Shown one piece after another: positions 1-12,706 of a stretch of 64,000 bases of DNA. Made by a program: the position numbers and the translations under genes. The notes beneath the pieces are model-generated. The model was not told the origin of the DNA, ran no database searches, and worked only from the letters and a program-made list of their open reading frames with translations. The stretch covers positions 8,819,501-8,883,500 of the forward strand of contig OU612074.1 in NCBI GenBank assembly GCA_914767715.1, read 5' to 3'. This DNA is from Membranipora membranacea (taxonomy: Eukaryota > Bryozoa > Gymnolaemata > Cheilostomatida > Membraniporidae). Position 1 is the stretch's first letter; every line of letters begins with the position of its first letter.

Positions 1-259
1 AATGTGTCAAAACTAGTGAGTGTGTTTTTTTTAAATTTTTTATTTCTCAAATACGATATTTACAGTGTATTTTAGGATATTTTAAAATGTTGTAAAATCA
101 TTATGAACTGTTATAAAACTTGGGGTCTGTTCAAAACAGAATATAATAGCAAGTTCTGTAGTTCACTTGATTCACATGTTTAATTTTTGTTTTCATGCTA
201 TAGAATGAATTATAATGTGGCTAACATAAAATAATACCTGCAATTTTTTAAAATTCAAG

Positions 260-3200
260 TTATTGGCGGAGCAACCAAGAGAGGCTTATCTGGTGGAGAG
301 AAAAAAAGAGCTAACATAGCCTGTGAACTTCTCACTAACCCCGCCCTCATGCTTCTAGATGTGAGTACTGCTTCTAAATAGTAGGCCCAATACATTTCTC
401 AGACAATACCCTTCTCATCCTCGAACAGATCATGGAACTCAGCCTAAAACTAAAATGAAAGACCTAAATCACCATGGAACTTACACAAAAGTTCTCGAAC
501 TCTTGAATGCAATACATTGTAGAACATTACTTGTATTTTATCATGTTATACTCTTATATCTTTTAGTGTACATGGTTTCACTATTGTTTAGTAAGAATAA
601 TTATGGTCAAAATAATTTCGAAATGTCCTAAAACTATGTAATGTTTTAGGAACCAACATCAGGATTGGACTCTGCTACAGCTTTCTCACTTATGACCACC
701 ATGAAGGGATTTGCTAAGAAATCTGGTAAAACAGTCGTGTCCACAATCCACCAGCCATCAAGTCAGATATTCGCCATGTTTGATAAACTTTTACTGCTCT
801 GTGACGGGGAGGTAAGATATCTGGCCTAAATTTTGATGAGTTAATCCACCTGGTATTTTATATAAAAAACTACAGAAGATTTGTGCCAAGTAATTCATCA
901 TTTAGTTGATTATTGACTTCCGGGGTATCTATTGCAATAGCCAAACGACAATATGTTATGTCAGATCTCGTTGTTGAAAACAAATTCACATCGTTCACTG
1001 CCTTTCTGTTGGTGACACTAACACATATACTTTTATAAAGGTTCTGACTTGTAAGACACCATATGTTGAGGTTATATTACATTGATTATAATACCCGAGT
1101 ATACCTGTGATGGTATCGTTCTATTTTAAATCTTGTAATGGCAACCAAAGCGCACCGATTCTTTTCTATATATTGGTTATAACTTTCAGCCTTGCCATTT
1201 GTAACTCTATAGGTGGCCTACTATGGAGATATAGCTGGATGCGCTGAATATTTTGCTGAGATAGATTTACCCTGCCCTCCCAACTATAACCTAGCTGATC
1301 ATATCTGTGAGTACAATGTCAATCATGTTGTCCTGGTTACTTATGATTGTGTATTATATCTCTGATAGAATTGAAGATATTGTTTCCAATGCTTTTCGCA
1401 ACAGCATTTTCCTGTTTTTATTTTTCTCGTTCAGTTTTAAAGATAAGGAGAACAACTATTGGTGCGCTTCACACAATTATAACCGAGGTAACAATCAACG
1501 GCACTGTAACATATTGTTGGGCAGATTTGCCATATAATATTTGATGTTGATGGATCTGGTGCAGAATAGACAGCATCTACCTAGCCTAGGGGAATTGAGT
1601 ATAGCAAGACCAATGGTTTTCCATTTCCAGGTTATATTTAAAGCGTATAGCTAAAATTTAACCATCACCTTTGAATAACGTAAACTTCTACCTAAGATAG
1701 CCAAAATTCAGGGCTAGCTCACATTAAGTCACCTTAAAACTAGCCAAACTAAACTCTATTTAGCATATTTTACTTATCTAGGGTACTATTGTTTTAAAAA
1801 AAATTGTTTTCTGGCACTGAGCGCAAAACATTTCAAATGAGATGACTTTGGATGCCAATAAAAAGTATATATATTGTAGGTCCTGGAAATCGCCTGCTAT
1901 CCCAAAAAAATAATATTTTACTTTGAACGATTTTAGTGGATGTTGTGAAAGACTCTGACCCAGAAGTGAAGAAGAGGATAACTGAGAGAGCAAAGTTGAT
2001 TAAGTAAGAAATATTACTATTGTGCCAACCATTTTTGATTAAACAAATAAGCTAGCTACCTTTCTACACTTCTTAGATCCTTGGGCGCAAAGCTAGCAAA
2101 CGAAATGAATCAAATGCATATATACAAACCCAGTTTAAAATGTCCGCAAACAAACTGTTTGACAAAATGCGTGACTTTTACAATATTAATCATGTAAGAA
2201 AACTAATTGTATAACTTGATTTGTCCAATCGTTGGAATGAAGCTTTTAAAGGTAAGGTATATTATGCTGCCAACAAATTTTGTAATTGAGGTCGTGCGCA
2301 GACATTCAATGACCCATGTCATCTGAATTTAATCAACAATATAATAATACTCATTATAGGTTTGAAGGTCTGGACCTTATCGGACCAGCATCCATGGAAG
2401 TGATAAAAGAAGACCCACCACCCTACAGTGAGAGACCAACATCTGCTGACCTGAACGGGAATGGACACGCCAACAGTGCCTACACAAATGATGGTGACCC
2501 AAACGGTAATAACACTATTATTTTACCATAAGTGCCAAAATAGATTGAGTGCGATCTAATTTGTGCGGATTCGGAGCTGCGTCCCAGTAACCCATCCGTA
2601 AACTCAGAACTACTTGGAATGCGGATAAATTTGATGAAACTTCAACGAGGGCTGACATTCCTACAACTGAACACAAAATTAGTGATTGGTATGACACTGA
2701 CATGTTTTGAATTAGAGCGACTTCTCCAACATTCTTAAAAAAATTCAAGCTCTTTTTGAAGTCCTCAAGATTGGTATCATAAACATGCTTCTTGTCCCAA
2801 AAAAAATCACATTTTTCTTGACTTGTATAGCGCAAGATGAGTCCAGAGAAATATTGTGGCGCCTCCCGCCATTGATACCGATACAAGCAATATGGCTGTG
2901 ACATAAAATGAACAATGAGCTTTTAACCGCAATTGGAAAATGGGCAAAATTATTTATGCATGATACAAGTGTTCTTTTAATCATCTCATCCATTATCATA
3001 CTTTATTTTGTTGCAGGTAACGTGAGTTTCGATGATATTGAGAATGCTATCCTGACCAATGATGTGGACTCTCTCAAATATGGCAAAGAGTACAACTCAA
3101 AATGGCCGACTGGATTCTTCCTTCAATTTTCTGTCATGTTCAGAAGGTATATGTCACAAATTAGGGTTTATTTCTCGTATAATAATTTGCTTGAACAGTG

Positions 3201-6200
3201 ATAAATCAACAATGCTACAATACGCAATGATTTCACAGATTATTGCTATGCCATGATGCAATCTAATATGACCAAAGTAATATATTGCAAGTATTTGGGA
3301 AGCTAGTTCTATTTTCGATGAATCGAAGGCAAATCAAGTTTGGAATAGAGTGAGATAATGGGGAAGTAATCTATGTCACGGAGCTTTGAAAGCGCAAATA
3401 ATCACATCCTTCGCTATCAAGCGAGAGGTCCCAGGTTCGATTCCCGCTCTCGTCTCTCGTCAAATTTACCCTGGTCCCTCCCTACCCACATACCACATAC
3501 CACAAAACATAAAATCAACTTCAACAAATAACTCTCACAAATCCCACACATCTCAAACTCAGACAACTTTCATAATCACAAAACTGACTGATAGAACTGC
3601 TCGTCCTTCTTACATCAATGATGTTTTCTACCAGTAATAATCCAAAATTGTCCAGGGGTCTTTGGGCACTAGGGGTGTCAATCACCTGTTCTCTGGAGAT
3701 TACAATATCATACTCCTACCCTCTCCCACCACATAAGATAAGACAAAGTCACGGAGTAATGAGTCTAGACCGTGGTAAGATTGAGGTACATAAGACAAGC
3801 TGACATCTGTTTGTGGATTGAGTTTAAAGAACATTGTTGAGGGATAAAATCAACGTGCAATGAATAAAACTTTATGGTTCATTATTACATTCAAGGTGTT
3901 TCAAACAAGCTCTCCCCATTGTTCTGGACAAATGGAGGATTATTCAGAGTGCTGTCTTATCAACATTCATCGGATTGCTGTGGCTACAGACTAAACCATT
4001 GGAAAGCTTCCTTGATGATCGAATTGGCTATGTAAGTTCCCAAAACAACTTAATGCGTATTTGGCAAGCAATATATTATTTCATTTCAATATATGTTTAA
4101 GCACATGGCATAGCAATGTTTCAGAAATTACCTTAGATGGGCAAAGTACTGGCAGGAGGAAAAGTCATTTTTGACATATTTCAAATAGCTAAATTTAGAA
4201 CTAGCTAACATTTACACATCCTCTCTTAATCATATAAACTCCCACCTCAGCAAACCAAATTTAGAGCTGGCTTATATCTATTCTAGTTACTAAACTCTGG
4301 CTAATATTTACTCCGCTAGGGTATGGAACATGTTCCTGTCACTGGCAACTTGTTCAATAACAATGTTTATCTAGCTCCACCGTTCAGTTTGACTTTTTTT
4401 AAATTCAGCTTTAATCTCAATATTGAAAGCGTCCGAGCTCTTTGAAACAATGCGCCACTGCAGAATTTTTTCTGTTTTTTTTTAAAGTTCATCATTTTAT
4501 TCATGTTCAACTCATTTTGTATTTAGTTGTAGTTGCGTGTTAAAGGTCATCAAGTTACATTTTAACTTCTCCGTTATCCTTTTCAGCTGTTTTTCATTAT
4601 GGTATACAGCGGGTTCCAGGCTAACGCCATTGCTGTTAAGGCATGTGAGTATGTTACCGATAATCATAATCTTGGTGAGGGGACTGTGCACTTCTCAGTA
4701 GTAAGCCAACTGGCTATCACTACGCAGAAATATACAAACTAAGTATTGCCCTTTACTCACTGTTGTGGTGACAATTCTGAGATTGAAATCTCCATAAATT
4801 TTGTTCAGATATCCAAAATCAAACAAGAGCAAATTTATAGCAGCAATAGTATCAGTAACCATATCTAAGTCAAGCTGGGTGAAATAAAGCAATGAAACTT
4901 ATTGTATAATTATTTTATTTTATTTAATATAATGTTATAATTATTATTACTAAATTTTGAATCCAATAATTCTATGATTTCAGTCCCAGCCGAGAGAGTG
5001 GTGGTGAACAAAGAGCGACTAGCAGGTTACTATCGGCTTTCTGCCTACTTTCTGGCCAAGACGGCTTCAGAGACCGTTTTGGTCCTCATTCATCCCTTCA
5101 TCACCACAACTATCAGTTACTGGATGGCTGGCATCAACAATGACTTTCTGGTTTATCTACAAATAATGGGACTGAATATGACTTCAAGCATTGTTGGGCA
5201 CGTAAGTTACATTAAAGTTATTTTATCCTGTGGGGGGGGGGGTTTATTTTGTACCTACCATGCCCCTATTTTATTCTGGAGGGATTTTTTGTTGGTACCC
5301 TTCACGCCCCCATTATATCCAGGGGGTTATGCTTGGTACCACTTGCGTTCCAATTGCATACTGTATGGTATTCAAAGGAGATAAACTTTGCAGAATTACA
5401 TAATTGTGTCGAATCTATAAAATTTTATTTCAAACGCTGAAAAAATTATAGCTGTTTGTTTTGTTAGATACACTCTCATTGACTGCATTGCTGAGTCACC
5501 AGCACTAACTTAATGTCATTTAATTTCTTATTGTTGCTATGATCTGTAGAGTATTGGCATCTTCTATGGAGCAGTAATAACAGATTTTGGTTTATCTTTC
5601 CTGGCGTCTGTGACCACAGTGATGTTCTCAATGCTTAGTGGTGAGTTATCATCTTTCCTCCCTGCAATCAATGGAAACTAAATATTACGCCTTCAACATG
5701 TGTTGGCAGGTGTGGTAATATTGGTTATAAAAAAGTTGGTTAAAATTGTAAGGTTGGGTCAATCACCACATTCTGCGTGAAGAATTGAGCACACCATGGT
5801 GTTTAACAAGTTCCAGTAGTCAGTGAACTGCAGTGGGATTGGGACCCACGACCTTCAACACTTGCATGCTAATTACCGGTGCTCTAACCGACTGAGCCAC
5901 CTCATACTCCTAAAAAAACTATAATTAATGCTAAGATTTTTCCTCTGTTAATGGTCGGCTACCAGTGTGTGAATAATTACCGAATTACTTTTTTCAGGTG
6001 GATTCTATGTAACAAGGTTTCCGAGTTGGCTCCAGTGGCTCCGATATGTTTCCTATATAAGATACGTCCACTACAGTCTGATGAGAATCGACTTCTACAA
6101 TCAACCAATCAAGTAAGTACTAAGTCTTTAATCAACCAATCAATTGAATACAAAGTCTTTAATCAAGCAATCATGATAATACACCTTCTTCAATCAACCA

Positions 6201-6722
6201 ACTGGTGAATACATTTGATAAATCCGGCGTGTTCCAATCCACCAATCATAAAATTATCGCTCTGTCAATGGAAAAATTCATTCATCCATTCAAAATTGTT
6301 GTAAATACTCCAATTTCCCATTTTTTAGTTTTGTAACTTTGTTGTTGTAATTGCCAAACACTCATCTAATGAAGTGTGCTTTGGGTCTCAAATACTACAG
6401 GCATAAATCTTTTTGTAAAGTTTTGATGATATGAGGGGAGAGACGAAAGAGGCCATGAAAGAAAATTGATTATTTATTTTTTGATTATTATTTATTATTT
6501 TTATTTTGTTTCAGATGTGATCGCTATGCCAAACCCTACTGTCTTGGGCTTGAGGGCACAAACGCTACCATCCCCTTCACTACCCTGATGGATTACCACA
6601 CAGGAAGGAGCGAAGGATTTGAAGTCTATTACAACATGGCCATCGTAGCGGGATACATCTTATTGCTGAAAATAGCCACATACTGTATACTTCGATATAT
6701 CCGCAAACCTAAGGCTGTATGA
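260..6722 (+). CDS. ABCG-family (White-type) half-transporter, 3' part of gene, 12 exons
   Basis: ATP-driven export of lipids or small hydrophobic compounds across a membrane is the family role; the substrate is unknown. The exons I joined are 260-360, 650-811, 1213-1306, 1937-2003, 2360-2505, 3017-3146, 3896-4031, 4587-4644, 4984-5201, 5550-5640, 5998-6112 and 6515-6722. All have AG/GT borders and matching phases, giving about 505 residues to the stop at 6720-6722. The visible nucleotide-binding part holds the ABC signature LSGGE, Walker B LMLLD joined to EPTSGLDS across an intron, and the H-loop IHQPSSQIF. The membrane part has about six hydrophobic segments and ends [11 protein letters not shown]. 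Walker A and the start codon lie before base 1. ABCG half-transporters normally dimerise. The linker exon 2360-2505 contains a PPPY motif. Family assignment is firm; the subfamily is not. Confidence 0.93.
3375..3480 (+). repeat. tRNA-derived SINE fragment
   Basis: A pol III B-box-like GGTTCGATTCC sits at about 3434-3444 inside an ABCG intron, preceded by a tRNA-arm-like stretch. There is no complete tRNA cloverleaf, so it reads as a SINE head or tRNA relic rather than a working tRNA gene. Confidence 0.45.
5760..5908 (-). repeat. tRNA-derived SINE in an ABCG intron
   Basis: Read on the minus strand it begins with an A-box-like GGTGGCTCAGTCGGTTAGAG, followed by a B-box-like region (GGTCGTGGGTCCCAATCC), then a tail ending near the words for 'actgcagt'. 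The same body recurs at 16490-16665, 29160-29365, 41580-41775 and 53395-53582, which marks one dispersed SINE family. Confidence 0.75.
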
Positions 6723-6989
6723 ATAACTTTGAATTGAAAACAATTGAAATGGAATAATAATAATATTATTTAAACATCATTAGTTTTTTCAATGACAACA
6801 TTTTCTATCAATGTAATTTCTTCCAATGCCGTGGTGATTTTCTCTGTAGATAGTTTTGAGGTGGATTAATGTTAGCTATACAAGCAGTAATTTTCGCTGA
6901 TGGGCGCTTGCCACACATTAAGTAAATGTTAGCTAACCATAAATGTGTCATCGAAGAGATGATTTAAAATCATTAAATTGAGTTACTCC

Positions 6990-6995
6990 AATAAA
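6990..6995 (+). promoter_or_regulatory. Candidate polyadenylation signal AATAAA of the ABCG gene
   Basis: An AATAAA hexamer lies about 270 bases after the ABCG stop codon in otherwise non-coding AT-rich sequence. It is a plausible 3' end signal for that transcript. No cleavage site can be proved from sequence alone. Confidence 0.4.
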
Positions 6996-8481
6996 ATTAG
7001 TGCTCTAGCCTAACGACTTGGGTGCAAGAAAAGCATTCATACTCCATGAAAAAAAAATCAGTCTCAATAAATTATATAATATAATAAAACATACGTATAA
7101 TTTTTTTTATTCAAACTAATCATCTGTTGATGCAAGTGCCTGACCTTGGGCTTAACAAGACACAGCGCTCTGAGTTTAACAGTGACAAAGACTTTTCTTG
7201 TCAGATATTGATCGATAAACTTGGGTGTCATAATAAAAGTGATAGATCAAAAGATCACTCTAGATTATCTCAAGACCGTTGAGTCTAAAATAGTCAGAGT
7301 ATGGATCTGGAAAAAGTTGACAAATAAAATTTGTTTAAAATGTTTATTTAATAAGTCATGGTAGATAAAATATTAGTTAGCAGCAAATGGAAGAGACATA
7401 GCACCACAATCTAAACAAAATACAATTATTTGGTAAGTAAATAGTATTATGGCGGTTGAGTAGCATGCTTTGCTGCATTGTCCTAGTTATATCAAACAAA
7501 CTGAGATAAAATTATTGTACAAGTATAGTTTCTAGTAAAAATAGGAATCATATATTTCAACGCTATTTCCAAATGCTTAGCAGGTAGCAATATTTTTACG
7601 GTAATATTTATGTAAAGGCTTCTTCATGGTTATCATAAAACTTTAACTGCTGAAAGATGTTTCCAGGAGTCTCACCGAAAGCCGTAGGAGCTTCTATAAA
7701 TATACATTGGAAAAGTTTCATCAACATCCACTCCACAAAACATTGCGATCCTATTTACCTCAGTCAGATGATATGCAATTTCTAGGGAGAAAATAGAAGA
7801 ATTTATTTAACCCTGTTGAGTGTCCCAAGATAGTAACCAAACTTAGAGACTTTGATTTCTTTTGGTATCAATATGCCTTATAATTGGACGCTGAAGATAG
7901 AATGTGCCATTTTTTTCAGGCCATATGTACAACATTTTGAGTATCGCTATATACTGAGAGCTGGAAGTTTGAAATTAGACGTGAAACTTACATTTCAACT
8001 TACAAAATCTAAGTTATTCATGGCAAGACCAAGTTTGGTAACCCAAAAGTTCTCAAAGTTGATATGGCAGTTGATTTGTGTCGTGGTTAAATTCGGAGGA
8101 GATCCGACAGCTTATGAAACAGACTATCTTGTATTCATCCAGACGAATTTGCATACGACATAGTTTTTATTTGCACATTCACAAGTTTTAATAGTAAATT
8201 CTACCATACAACCCAATGCCACAATCAAGAGAAGTCGATCAATTCCAGTGGTACAGATAAGCTTACTGGAGGAGCCACCTGATCTACTTCACCAGACAGC
8301 AGCTGCCTGCCTGCTAGGTAAATTGAGTTTTTAGAAAATATCCTGTCACTCACTTAAAACTTTGCGGTACAGCGTATGTTTAAGCTGTAGCCTCTGGATT
8401 CACCTCATGTTAACCAGCTGAACAGCCAGTCTCATATTTCAATAAAAGTCAGAAGCTAAGTAATATCTCATATTGTAACAC
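6996..8481. other. Intergenic stretch between ABCG and the first LDLa gene, no gene seen
   Basis: AT-rich sequence with no exon that I can join to a neighbour. A 103-codon open frame at 7852-8163 has no recognisable domain and unremarkable composition, so I do not call it. The ABCG and LDLa genes converge here, so both 3' untranslated regions probably lie in this stretch. Confidence 0.5.
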
Positions 8482-11400
8482 TCACATATCGTTCTGAGCA
8501 GTGTTTGAGCCTTGTTGTGCTGCAGGCGGTGGTCCGTAAGCGGCTGAAAACCCATAATTAGCACCGTATGAATACTGTGTAGGGTCTGAGCCTATCCTGG
8601 ACCCTCCTGAGTATGTTCCAGTCTGCTGACTATGTGCTCCTGATATGGTAGGAGGGATTTGTGCCTGAGTGTTACCGGTATTGTTGCTTCCTTGAGGTAA
8701 TGGGCTGACCTGTTGCCTCAATGCTGACCGCTTGCAGTATTTCATACATGCTAAAATAATAATACAAAATACAATAAAAATCTGTTGGCGCGTTTGTCGG
8801 ACCACTGTTCAACCTTGAAGTAGTTGACTCCAGTAAATTTAAGTAAATCAGGAAATGGCCAACCGAATATGGGAAAGTCTGCTTTGAAGCTGAGCCACCC
8901 TAAAGTGACTGTCTTACTATGCCTTTTATCCAGATTTCAGGCTAAAACGTCATTGGCAAATATGAAATAATATAGCATGTGGACTTGATTCATTAGAAAC
9001 CCCGACTCACATCACACACAGATAGAACTATACTTGCCTATAGTGATGCCAACAGTTGCAGCTATTAGAACAACAGCAGAAGCAGCCATCACAATGATTA
9101 TGAATCCTCCTGTTGACACTGTAAAATATAGACATGATGATTTTCAAGCTTTGAAGCTCATAGCTTGTGCACATGTTGTTTTAGAAAACCTGTCTATAAT
9201 CCAAATCTGAAGACGAAGCATATGACCTGTGTAAACTTGAAGGGAGGAATTGGGGCTAACATCTATATATGTTGCGTGCGTCTTTGAATTAAATTATGAT
9301 TATGTGAGCAATGAGTTTGGTTTAATAGTAATATGTTTATGGCTGGACCAGGGAGGTGGGTCCTACCCTCCCTGTCCAGCCATAAACATATTACTATTAA
9401 ACCAAACTCATTGCTCACATAATCACTAGCCTTGTCACGCGGCCACTGGTTTTGGTTCTTTTGGTTCCAAAAAAAAAACAAAAAACAAAAACTAATGGCT
9501 GCGTGACAAGGTTATGGTTAGACTATAAACACAAATTATCTCATGAAAGGAATTGTCCTCTCAATATTGAAGAGCAGATAACTACCTACCACTCATTTGT
9601 TCCGTCACAAAAAAGTAAGATTGAGTGGCAGAACAGCCCAGTTCATCGGTTCCATCATAGCAGTCAAAGTACCCATCACATATCTTCTTATACGGTACAC
9701 ACAAGCCTTCCTCAAGGCATCTACAAAAAACGTTGGAATGTGACTATGTATAATTTGCCATTATAACTTTTCAACATGGTCATTATCAAAGTAATTTCTT
9801 TGTCTTATGTAAGAGAGACTGTTTTGCTAGTGTTTTCCGCAACATATGCAATTTCAGATTGTCATGCTGTAAGTATTCTCATTTGCAATTGCTGTGACAT
9901 AGGTTGATTTATTACAGTACACAACTCTTATAAGCCTCCTCGCCGCTTGATCAACAGGCCTAGACAGAGAGTCTAAAATGGGTGTTCTTTTTTCAGATTC
10001 ACCATTTCTTCACACACAACTACTTTAATGAAGTCTTCCCGACCCTATGATATCACTTCTTACTCACATGTACTCATGACAAGTGGGTAGACCTGTGGAA
10101 TTCTCGCTGTTAACCTCATCTGAAAATATAAGTTATGACTTATTGTACACAATAAATTCATGTGTCACGTTTGGCCCGGTTACTATGGTCCGATATATGT
10201 TTTTTACGATTCCTCTTTTCATTCATGACAATACCTTATCACGATTCAATTTACTCGCTAACTTATCTCAAACATTATAAATACTCATAGTCATTGGTCT
10301 AACCTTGTTAAAACTTGTTTGTGTTCCGGGATGAGATGATATGACATTGTCAGTTTGTATTTATGGGATGCGTAATAGAATAGGATCTTTGCCTATTTAG
10401 ATGGCGCTGCATCATTGGCTTCAGCATCAGAAAGACACAAGACAAAAATACTGTAACTCTGCAGTTAGAGTTGAAGAATATATTAGTTATCCATCATGCC
10501 CTCTAAATCATTAGACCTGTTGAATTCTTTTGGCGTATTGGAAAAATTGAATGCTAAAACTGATATGCATGGTGCAGTGTAAAATCTGCAAGCTGAAAAA
10601 GCCTCTGAAAGATGCCAATACTACAAAAAAGCATGAGGGCACCCATAAACAAGCATCATTCAAAATAATATGCTGAGTACAAAATTTCATCGGCCAACAG
10701 TGATGAGACATTTGGTGATAGTGATGGGTATGGGGAGGATGCTGCCTCAGGCTCACTTCAGGAGTCCAGGAGCAGCAACAGTACTGGTATCACTGCCAGG
10801 TCTGGTGTTTGTCAATCGAACATGTCGAAAAATCAGTAGTTATTTTTTTCAATATTATACTACTATATGTCCATGCCCTGGACAGCTTTTTGGAGTCAAA
10901 GCCTGAGTGAGCCTTTTTTACATAGGCTATATCTTTGGATCGTTAAAACCATATATCGATACCTAAAATCGAAAATACCGAAAATGGGAAATCGAAAATC
11001 GAAATCGGGACAATGGTGGGTTGAAATCGAAGGTGTAAAATCGAAAAATCGAAATCGGGAAAATGCCAAAATCCCAAAATGCCAAAATCAGAATCGAGGC
11101 ATCCCCAGCCAAATAAAACATCGTTACAGCACTACTTCACAGGCAGATAACAAAGAAGGTATAAGCATGAAGTCTGACCCCCTCCCCCCAGACTCTTGGC
11201 CCCACCCTTCGACCAGAGTAGTATGTCTTGTCAAATTGTTTGAATTCTTTCAGTTTACCTTTACCAACGTTAGCCTACAATGTAAACTAACAACTAGGCT
11301 TACAATCTTTGGGGACAACTACTATAGGATCATATATGGGATGGAAAACTTTTATGTGATTTTATTAGCAGTAAGAGTGATCTTAGGGAAAATGGAGGAT

Positions 11401-11816
11401 TGTGTCCTACCCTTGAGGACTGAAGTGTCCGCTGGGGGAAAAGTTCTCCATTTCACACAGGCTTGAAATAGAGAAACTTGAGGTTAGCTACAATTTAACT
11501 AGCCTCTTCAATTTCTATAAACTCCTATCTCAAATCTCAATCCCAAATCTCTGTAAGTCGGATCAATCATTGAATAACCCCCTCCCCCTGCAAGCTAAAT
11601 ACTAAACTCTAGTGTTGTTCTATAGACATGTAAGAGGTGAGAGCACTTTGATATAGTCACCCAGTCGATGAAGCTTTTAATAGCTAGATACACAACAGCT
11701 ATAGTCCAATGTCTATCGCACGTCTGGCTGCATGGAAAAGAGTTATGATAAAACCACTTACCAATAAAAAAGAAAAGTGCTAGACTTGTGTACATCTGAA
11801 ACATCAGCATCCTCAT
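8482..11816 (-). CDS. Single-LDLa transmembrane protein, 5 exons
   Basis: Exons in transcript order are 11762-11816, 10070-10121, 9590-9720, 9038-9118 and 8482-8750, and all join in phase. The first encodes a signal peptide ([19 protein letters not shown]). The 52-base second exon carries Cys1 (LPTCHEY). The third carries Cys2-Cys6 with the Ca2+-site pattern [13 protein letters not shown]. The fourth is a transmembrane helix ([20 protein letters not shown]). The last is a Ser/Gln/Gly/Tyr-rich cytoplasmic tail without PPxY. The donor after the transmembrane exon reads GCAAGT, so this intron would be GC-AG. Introns hold a 57-bp-arm hairpin (9298-9424) and a transposase relic (10497-10850). Stop is TGA at 8482-8484; a GTGAGT overlapping it could give a short alternative end. 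The ligand is unknown. Confidence 0.75.
9298..9424. repeat. Near-perfect hairpin, arms about 57 bp
   Basis: The left arm from 9298 and the right arm ending at 9424 are reverse complements except for about one bulged base near the loop. It lies in an intron of the single-LDLa gene, so the primary transcript would contain a long RNA stem. I see no target-site duplication. Confidence 0.85.
9425..9516. repeat. Second short inverted repeat, arms about 25 bp, A-rich loop
   Basis: The segment near 9427-9452 containing CCTTGTCACGCGGCCACTGG is repeated inverted near 9491-9516 with a few mismatches; the loop is A-rich. It directly follows the larger hairpin and is probably a small MITE. Confidence 0.6.
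10497..10850 (+). pseudogene. Relic of a BED-type zinc-finger transposase (hAT-like)
   Basis: Plus-strand frames, broken by a frameshift and stops, read [19 protein letters not shown], then a finger-like C-x2-C-x14-H-x3-H (CKICKLKKP ... KKHEGTH), then an acidic Ser/Gly-rich segment. This order resembles the N-terminus of hAT-type transposases with a BED finger. It lies in the long first intron of the minus-strand LDLa gene. The match is by pattern only. Confidence 0.4.
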
Positions 11817-12706
11817 GTTGTTGAAGTTTCTTAACAACATCCAAGATCAGAACAACTAGAGCGGTTCATAAATGAAAATATTCCTCTATAGGTTTCAACT
11901 CCTAACCTATAAAATGGCAAGCAAACTTTCTCGAATGTTATTTTATACTTACTAGCTACCAAACTATGGCTAACTACGTCTTGTCTTACACTAGTAAAAA
12001 CTTTGACAGGATTGAATAGCATGCAAATAGCATAGTATTGATTTTCCTACTTTTTGAATGCGTTGGGTTTTGATACTCAATGAGCGAACACAATAGTAGC
12101 TATTGTAAGGTATGTGTGCTTTTTTACCTGAGAACAATAACTTAGGAATGATGGTGTTAAAAGCTTATACAATTAGCAGTGACTAGGTCAACGAACGAAC
12201 CAAATTTCAGGGTTGACAAAGGAATTGATGACTTTTATGAATTTCTCTTGGGTAATCTTTCTTGGTGATGCTTTACTAAAATAACATCTTGAGGGTATGC
12301 TACATTTTTCTGAGATGAGTGAGGTCTTAGTGAGTGGCACAAAAACTAGAAACCCTCTCCCCATCACCCCCTCTCTCTTAAAAGATCGGGTATGCCAAAT
12401 AAAAATTTATAAATCATGAGTATATCCAGGTTTATTGTCATAACAAGATTATTCTCACAAAAATGGTTATGTTGCGTACAGAAATTTAATAATCCTTGAT
12501 TTGTTTTTTTATTATTCTTTAATTGGCAATCTAAATCTAAATGTTAAAACTATGCACAAGCGTATCACAATACTAAAAGCACCAAGGACACCATTTGGTG
12601 ATTCTGAGAGAATCTGAGATATTATAGAAAAACAATGCAGGTAAACAAAAATCACAGCCGCAAAGAGATTCATCTTCATTTACCAGAATCAGATAAAATA
12701 TATCTG

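Noticed and set aside
7852-8163. Possible gene of 103 codons
   Set aside because: No domain, no splice partners and AT-driven composition like the surrounding intergenic DNA.
9452-9766. Plus-strand open frame of about 104 codons
   Set aside because: It is the opposite strand of the LDLa exon 9590-9720; the minus strand has the LDLa cysteine pattern, correct phases and splice sites.
10867-11466. Open frame of about 199 codons, the longest non-repeat frame in its area
   Set aside because: Much of it is a low-complexity run of ATCGAAA/AAATCGG words and the rest has no domain; it is probably subterminal transposon sequence in an intron.
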